This document shows, piece after piece, positions 4,931 through 7,916 of a stretch of 7,916 nt of DNA. A model generated the notes under the pieces. The model saw only the letters and a list, made by a program, of their open reading frames with translations, had not been told where the DNA came from and did not search any database. A program made the position numbers and the translations under genes. This DNA is from Gammaproteobacteria bacterium. GTDB lineage: Bacteria; Pseudomonadota; Gammaproteobacteria; UBA6429; Thiohalophilaceae. The first letter of the stretch is position 1. Each line of letters begins with the position of its first letter. Location of the stretch: contig JAOUOK010000060.1 of NCBI GenBank assembly GCA_029880425.1, positions 1 through 7,916 on the forward strand, read 5' to 3'.

Positions 4931-6898
4931 TTAAAACTTAGTTAAAATTAAACAGGCGCTGTCATCTACATGGCATGACCAACCCGCTGCAAGGTAGGTT
5001 GTCGAAACCGTTTCTGTGATTAATGCCGGACCGGTAATTATTTCACCGCTATTTAACTTATCACGGTTATACGCCGGTACTTCCTGTTCTACACCGTATA
5101 ACTTTGTATAACGCAGTTGTTGATGCTCATGTGTAGCTAACGGGGGAAGCTTCACTTCCTGTGCTTTACTTTTTAACGAGACACGTAAATTAACCAGTTC
5201 AACATCCAGCTCCAGGTCATGGCCATAACGTTTTGCATGTAACTGCTGGAAACCTGTTATTGCAGAGGGAATGTCTTTCCATTTAACATTCAGGAAATAA
5301 GATTGACCAAGATAACGACAATCCAGGCTGTATTCCGCGTTAATCTCGTTTTCTTTTAGCCCTTCTTCTTTTAATGCCGTGACACCCTGCTGATAAAGCA
5401 GCACGAAGTGTTGTTCGATATCTTTTTCGGTTAAGTCATTTAATAAACGGGTAAAGGTTTGTGATAGCTCGCGCGATCGAGGCGCAACCAGCATACCGAG
5501 GGCGGACAACACACCCGCGTAACGTGGCACCATGGCGTGCTTCATTGCCAGCGCATCGGCGAGCGCGCAGACATGTAAACCGCCGGCACCACCAAATGAA
5601 ACCAAACTTAACTCAGCCGGGTCAATGCCGCGCTGAACCGACATCACCCTCAAGGCATGCGCCATGTGTTCATTGGCTATGGTAATAATCCCATTCGCGG
5701 CTTCTTCAATGGACATCCCCAGTTTATCTGCAAGTGGTTTAATCGATTCGCGCGCCGCGTTGATATCAAGTTGCATACCGCCACCTAAGAATGCATCGGC
5801 ACGCAAACGCCCTAAGACCAGGTTCGCATCAGTCACCGTGGCGGCCATGATTTGATCATGGCTACCGTTGCCATAACACGCCGGTCCCGGATCCGCGCCG
5901 GCAGATTCCGGCCCGACCTGCAGCAAGCCACCGGCATCAATACTGGCAATTGACCCCCCACCGGCACCGATGGTATGCATATCCACCATCGGTATTGCGA
6001 CCGGGTAACCGGCAATTTCACTTTCACTGCTAAGTTGCAACTCACCGTCGATCATGGCGACATCTGTCGATGTTCCGCCCATATCAAAAGTCAGTAAGCG
6101 TGGCTGTGACGTCAGGTCCCCCATAAACTTGGCAGCCGCCATCCCACCGGCTGGCCCGGAGAGTAACATGTGTACCGCCTGTTGCCCGGCAAGTTCTGCC
6201 GCGATCGTGCCACCCGCACTTTGCATCACCGAGATCGGCACACAAGGTAAAGCAACTTGCAACCGTTTTAAATAGGCTTGCACCAGTGGGCCAACATAAC
6301 TGTTTAACCAGGTGGCGATACCACGTTCATATTCCTTATATTCAGCCAGTACTGCCGAAGAGCGGGAAACAAAAATCGAATCGGGAATAATCGCGGCAAT
6401 ACGTTTTTCTGCTTCATCATCAAGGTAAGAAAATAACAGGTTAATCGCCACAGCTTTTGGCGATAAGGTTTTAATTTTTTCTGCTAATTCTTCAAGATGC
6501 TGCTCTGTTAAAGCTTCAATCACTTCACCACTGGCAGAAAGGCGTCCCCCTGTTTCCAGGCAGTATTCTTTCGCTACAGGAGGCAACTTTTTTTCAGGCT
6601 GTAAATTATAAAGTTCACGCCGGGTTTGTCGTCCAATCGAGAGAACATCACCCAGGCCAAAATTAGTAATATAGGCCGTGCTCACACCTTTACCTTCGAG
6701 CAAGGCATTGGTCGCAACCGTTGAACCATGCACGATGATTAAATCATCATGCTCAAGTTGTAACTCCTTAATGCCCTGTAATATCGCCTGTTCAGGTGCT
6801 TTCGGTGTCGACAGCACTTTATGCGTAGTCAGTTCACCCTCACGATAAAGAATAAAATCGGTGAAGGTACCACCGGTGTCGATGCCGAGTAACGCCAT
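4931..6898 (-). CDS. Hydantoinase/oxoprolinase family protein, HyuA-type subunit
   Basis: This 655-residue protein belongs to the ATP-dependent family of N-methylhydantoinase A, the 5-oxoprolinase N-terminal half and the acetone carboxylase beta subunit. The N-terminal domain (about 3-180) has the ATP-binding loop GIDTGGTFTD (5-14) and HGSTVATNALLEGKG (57-71). The central domain (about 197-480) has the second nucleotide-binding motif FDMGGTSTDV (271-280), IGAGGGSIASIDAGG (310-324), GPESAGADPGPACYG (329-343) and VSFGGAGGLH (433-442). The C-terminal domain spans roughly 495-650. Length is normal for a free A subunit. Substrate cannot be told from sequence; members cleave or carboxylate cyclic amides or ketones. 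Such proteins usually work with a HyuB subunit, often adjacent, but none is in the window: upstream is a divergent ABC gene and downstream a convergent one. The Shine-Dalgarno (GGAA, about 9 nt before ATG) is weak. Confidence 0.9.
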   Translation of the reverse strand: MALLGIDTGGTFTDFILYREGELTTHKVLSTPKAPEQAILQGIKELQLEHDDLIIVHGSTVATNALLEGKGVSTAYITNFGLGDVLSIGRQTRRELYNLQPEKKLPPVAKEYCLETGGRLSASGEVIEALTEQHLEELAEKIKTLSPKAVAINLLFSYLDDEAEKRIAAIIPDSIFVSRSSAVLAEYKEYERGIATWLNSYVGPLVQAYLKRLQVALPCVPISVMQSAGGTIAAELAGQQAVHMLLSGPAGGMAAAKFMGDLTSQPRLLTFDMGGTSTDVAMIDGELQLSSESEIAGYPVAIPMVDMHTIGAGGGSIASIDAGGLLQVGPESAGADPGPACYGNGSHDQIMAATVTDANLVLGRLRADAFLGGGMQLDINAARESIKPLADKLGMSIEEAANGIITIANEHMAHALRVMSVQRGIDPAELSLVSFGGAGGLHVCALADALAMKHAMVPRYAGVLSALGMLVAPRSRELSQTFTRLLNDLTEKDIEQHFVLLYQQGVTALKEEGLKENEINAEYSLDCRYLGQSYFLNVKWKDIPSAITGFQQLHAKRYGHDLELDVELVNLRVSLKSKAQEVKLPPLATHEHQQLRYTKLYGVEQEVPAYNRDKLNSGEIITGPALITETVSTTYLAAGWSCHVDDSACLILTKF

Positions 6899-6945
6899 TT
6901 AAAAAGTTCCAAGTCTGGATCGGGTTGAAAAGATACGTATTTCAA

Positions 6946-6974
6946 AGTATATCGTTGTTAGCATTAAATATTAA
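6946..6974 (-). promoter_or_regulatory. Candidate sigma-70 promoter for the HyuA-type gene
   Basis: On the minus strand TTAATA (6974-6969) and TATACT (6951-6946) are separated by 17 bases. The -10 matches 5 of 6 consensus positions and the -35 matches 4 of 6. The predicted start lies about 40 bases before the ATG at 6898. The -35 lies within a small AT-rich palindrome, ATTAA-ATA-TTAAT (6963-6975), which could be chance in this AT-rich gap. Confidence 0.4.
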
Positions 6975-6997
6975 TCATATTCTGAGTCATTCATCAC

Positions 6998-7025
6998 TTG
7001 CCACAACCTGCCTGTTGCTTATAAT
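6998..7025 (+). promoter_or_regulatory. Sigma-70 promoter of the ABC transporter gene
   Basis: TTGCCA (6998-7003, 5 of 6 matches) and a perfect TATAAT (7020-7025) are separated by 16 bases. Transcription would start near 7032, leaving a leader of about 28 bases before the ATG at 7060. Together with the minus-strand candidate at 6946-6974, it makes this 161-bp gap a divergent promoter region. Confidence 0.65.
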
Positions 7026-7059
7026 CCTTTAAGGTTTTTAACATTAAGAAATTTAGAAT

Positions 7060-7916
7060 ATGGAAGATAAAAAATTATTGACTGTTAAACACTTAAGCCG
7101 CTTTTATGGACATCTCGCGGCGGTCAATCATATTAGTTTTCATCTTAATAAAGGCGAAGTACTTGGTTTTCTTGGTCCAAATGGCGCGGGTAAATCAACA
7201 ACCATGCAGGTCATTACCGGTAACCTTGCACCTTCATCTGGCCAGATCAATATTTGTGGTTTTGATTTAATTGATTCGGCCAAACAAGCCAAGGCCAATA
7301 TTGGTTACTTACCCGAACAACCGCCGCTTTACCGTGAATTCACGGTAAATGAATATTTATCATTCTGCACCCAACTAAACCGTATTGAGAAATCACAGCA
7401 ACAGGCCGCCATTGATCGCGCTAAAGAGCGTTGTGGTTTAACCGAGGTTGGTTCACGGCTGATCAATAATTTATCCAAGGGTTATCAGCAACGCGTTGGC
7501 ATTGCACAGGCCATTATTCATAGCCCGGAAATTGTCATTCTCGATGAACCAACCGTGGGGCTCGATCCGATCCAGATAAAAGAAATACGGACTTTGATAC
7601 GTGAGCTGGCACAGGACCACGGTGTGATCCTTTCAACCCATATTCTTCCCGAGGTACAAATGACCTGTGACCGGGTGCAAATTATCAGTCATGGTCAACT
7701 GGTTTATTCCGATGATATTGATCATCTGCATCAACGCATGCGTTCAAACAGTATTATCCTCGGGTTAAACAATGCCCCGGCAGAAACCGAGCTTGCAGCA
7801 CTTGATGCCATCGATGCGGTTGAAGTCTTATCAGCAACACGGTTTCGTTTATCACATCATTCAGATAACAACCCGGCAGAAAACATTGCCCGGGCTGCCG
7901 CGGATAAAAATTGGGG
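7060..7916 (+). CDS. ABC-2 type transporter ATP-binding protein, GldA-like (partial)
   Basis: The 285 complete codons seen run off the right edge without a stop. The protein is a cytoplasmic ABC ATPase with Walker A GPNGAGKST (39-47), Q-loop Gln87 in YLPEQPPLY, signature LSKGYQQRVG (138-147), Walker B IVILDEPTVGLD (158-169) and the switch His194 in STHILPEV. The ATPase core ends near residue 220; the rest is the C-terminal accessory region typical of ABC-2 exporters. The LPEQPPLYREFTVNEYLSF stretch resembles the GldA branch, whose genes are commonly followed by an ABC-2 permease and a GldG-like auxiliary protein; those would lie beyond the window. The ATG at 7060 starts the MEDKKLLTVKHLSRFYG sequence at the expected distance from Walker A. 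There is no clear Shine-Dalgarno in the 10 bases before it, so initiation may be modest. The transported substrate is unknown. Confidence 0.92.
   Translation, partial: MEDKKLLTVKHLSRFYGHLAAVNHISFHLNKGEVLGFLGPNGAGKSTTMQVITGNLAPSSGQINICGFDLIDSAKQAKANIGYLPEQPPLYREFTVNEYLSFCTQLNRIEKSQQQAAIDRAKERCGLTEVGSRLINNLSKGYQQRVGIAQAIIHSPEIVILDEPTVGLDPIQIKEIRTLIRELAQDHGVILSTHILPEVQMTCDRVQIISHGQLVYSDDIDHLHQRMRSNSIILGLNNAPAETELAALDAIDAVEVLSATRFRLSHHSDNNPAENIARAAADKNW

Noticed and set aside
4905..4942. AT-rich inverted repeats between the convergent EAL-HDOD and HyuA genes as a bidirectional terminator
   Set aside because: The TAAGTT/AACTTA arms leave only a 2-base loop and contain almost no G or C, and the alternative ACTAAG/CTTAGT pairing is 6 bp over a long loop. 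Neither is a credible intrinsic terminator.
5833..6045. Open frames on either strand within the HyuA-type gene
   Set aside because: They overlap conserved motifs of the real frame and show no recognisable domains.
6934..6953. GATAC...GTATATC partial palindrome upstream of the HyuA-type gene
   Set aside because: Only four base pairs match symmetrically in an AT-rich gap, so it is indistinguishable from chance.

Overview
The window reads as a chromosomal housekeeping segment of a gammaproteobacterium of moderate G+C content. The evidence is the near-identity of several proteins to their E. coli relatives (Dut, CoaBC, L28, L33) and the gene order algC-dut-coaBC / radC-rpmB-rpmG, which is the order known from Pseudomonas and many other gammaproteobacteria. 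I could not assign a genus. There are no insertion sequences, CRISPR arrays, tRNA or rRNA genes, or phage genes.

Left part (1-2105, minus strand): coaBC (coenzyme A synthesis), dut (dUTPase) and the N-terminal end of a membrane-anchored protein that position suggests is an AlgC-type phosphomannomutase/phosphoglucomutase. These look like one transcription unit running off the left edge. Middle-left (2106-3586, plus strand): a divergent intergenic region, then radC, then the ribosomal protein pair rpmB-rpmG. The pair has its own promoter with a GC-rich discriminator, a structured leader, and a clear intrinsic terminator. rpmG (55 aa) is short and easily missed.

Middle (3587-4898, plus strand): an EAL-HDOD protein of the YuxH/CdgJ type, preceded by a sequence that closely resembles a flagellar sigma-28 (FliA) promoter. 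This is the most interesting regulatory reading in the window, because it would tie the gene to motility. Right part: a stand-alone HyuA-type hydantoinase/oxoprolinase subunit on the minus strand (4931-6898), convergent with the EAL-HDOD gene, and then, divergently transcribed, the start of a GldA-type ABC transporter ATPase (7060 to the edge) with a good sigma-70 promoter.

No gene-free stretch exceeds 300 bases. I see no clearly new multi-gene system here. The points worth a second look are small and regulatory: a hairpin embracing the radC ribosome binding site, the sigma-28-like promoter, the rpmB leader hairpin, a CTCTGTG repeat cluster, and the absence of a HyuB partner beside HyuA.
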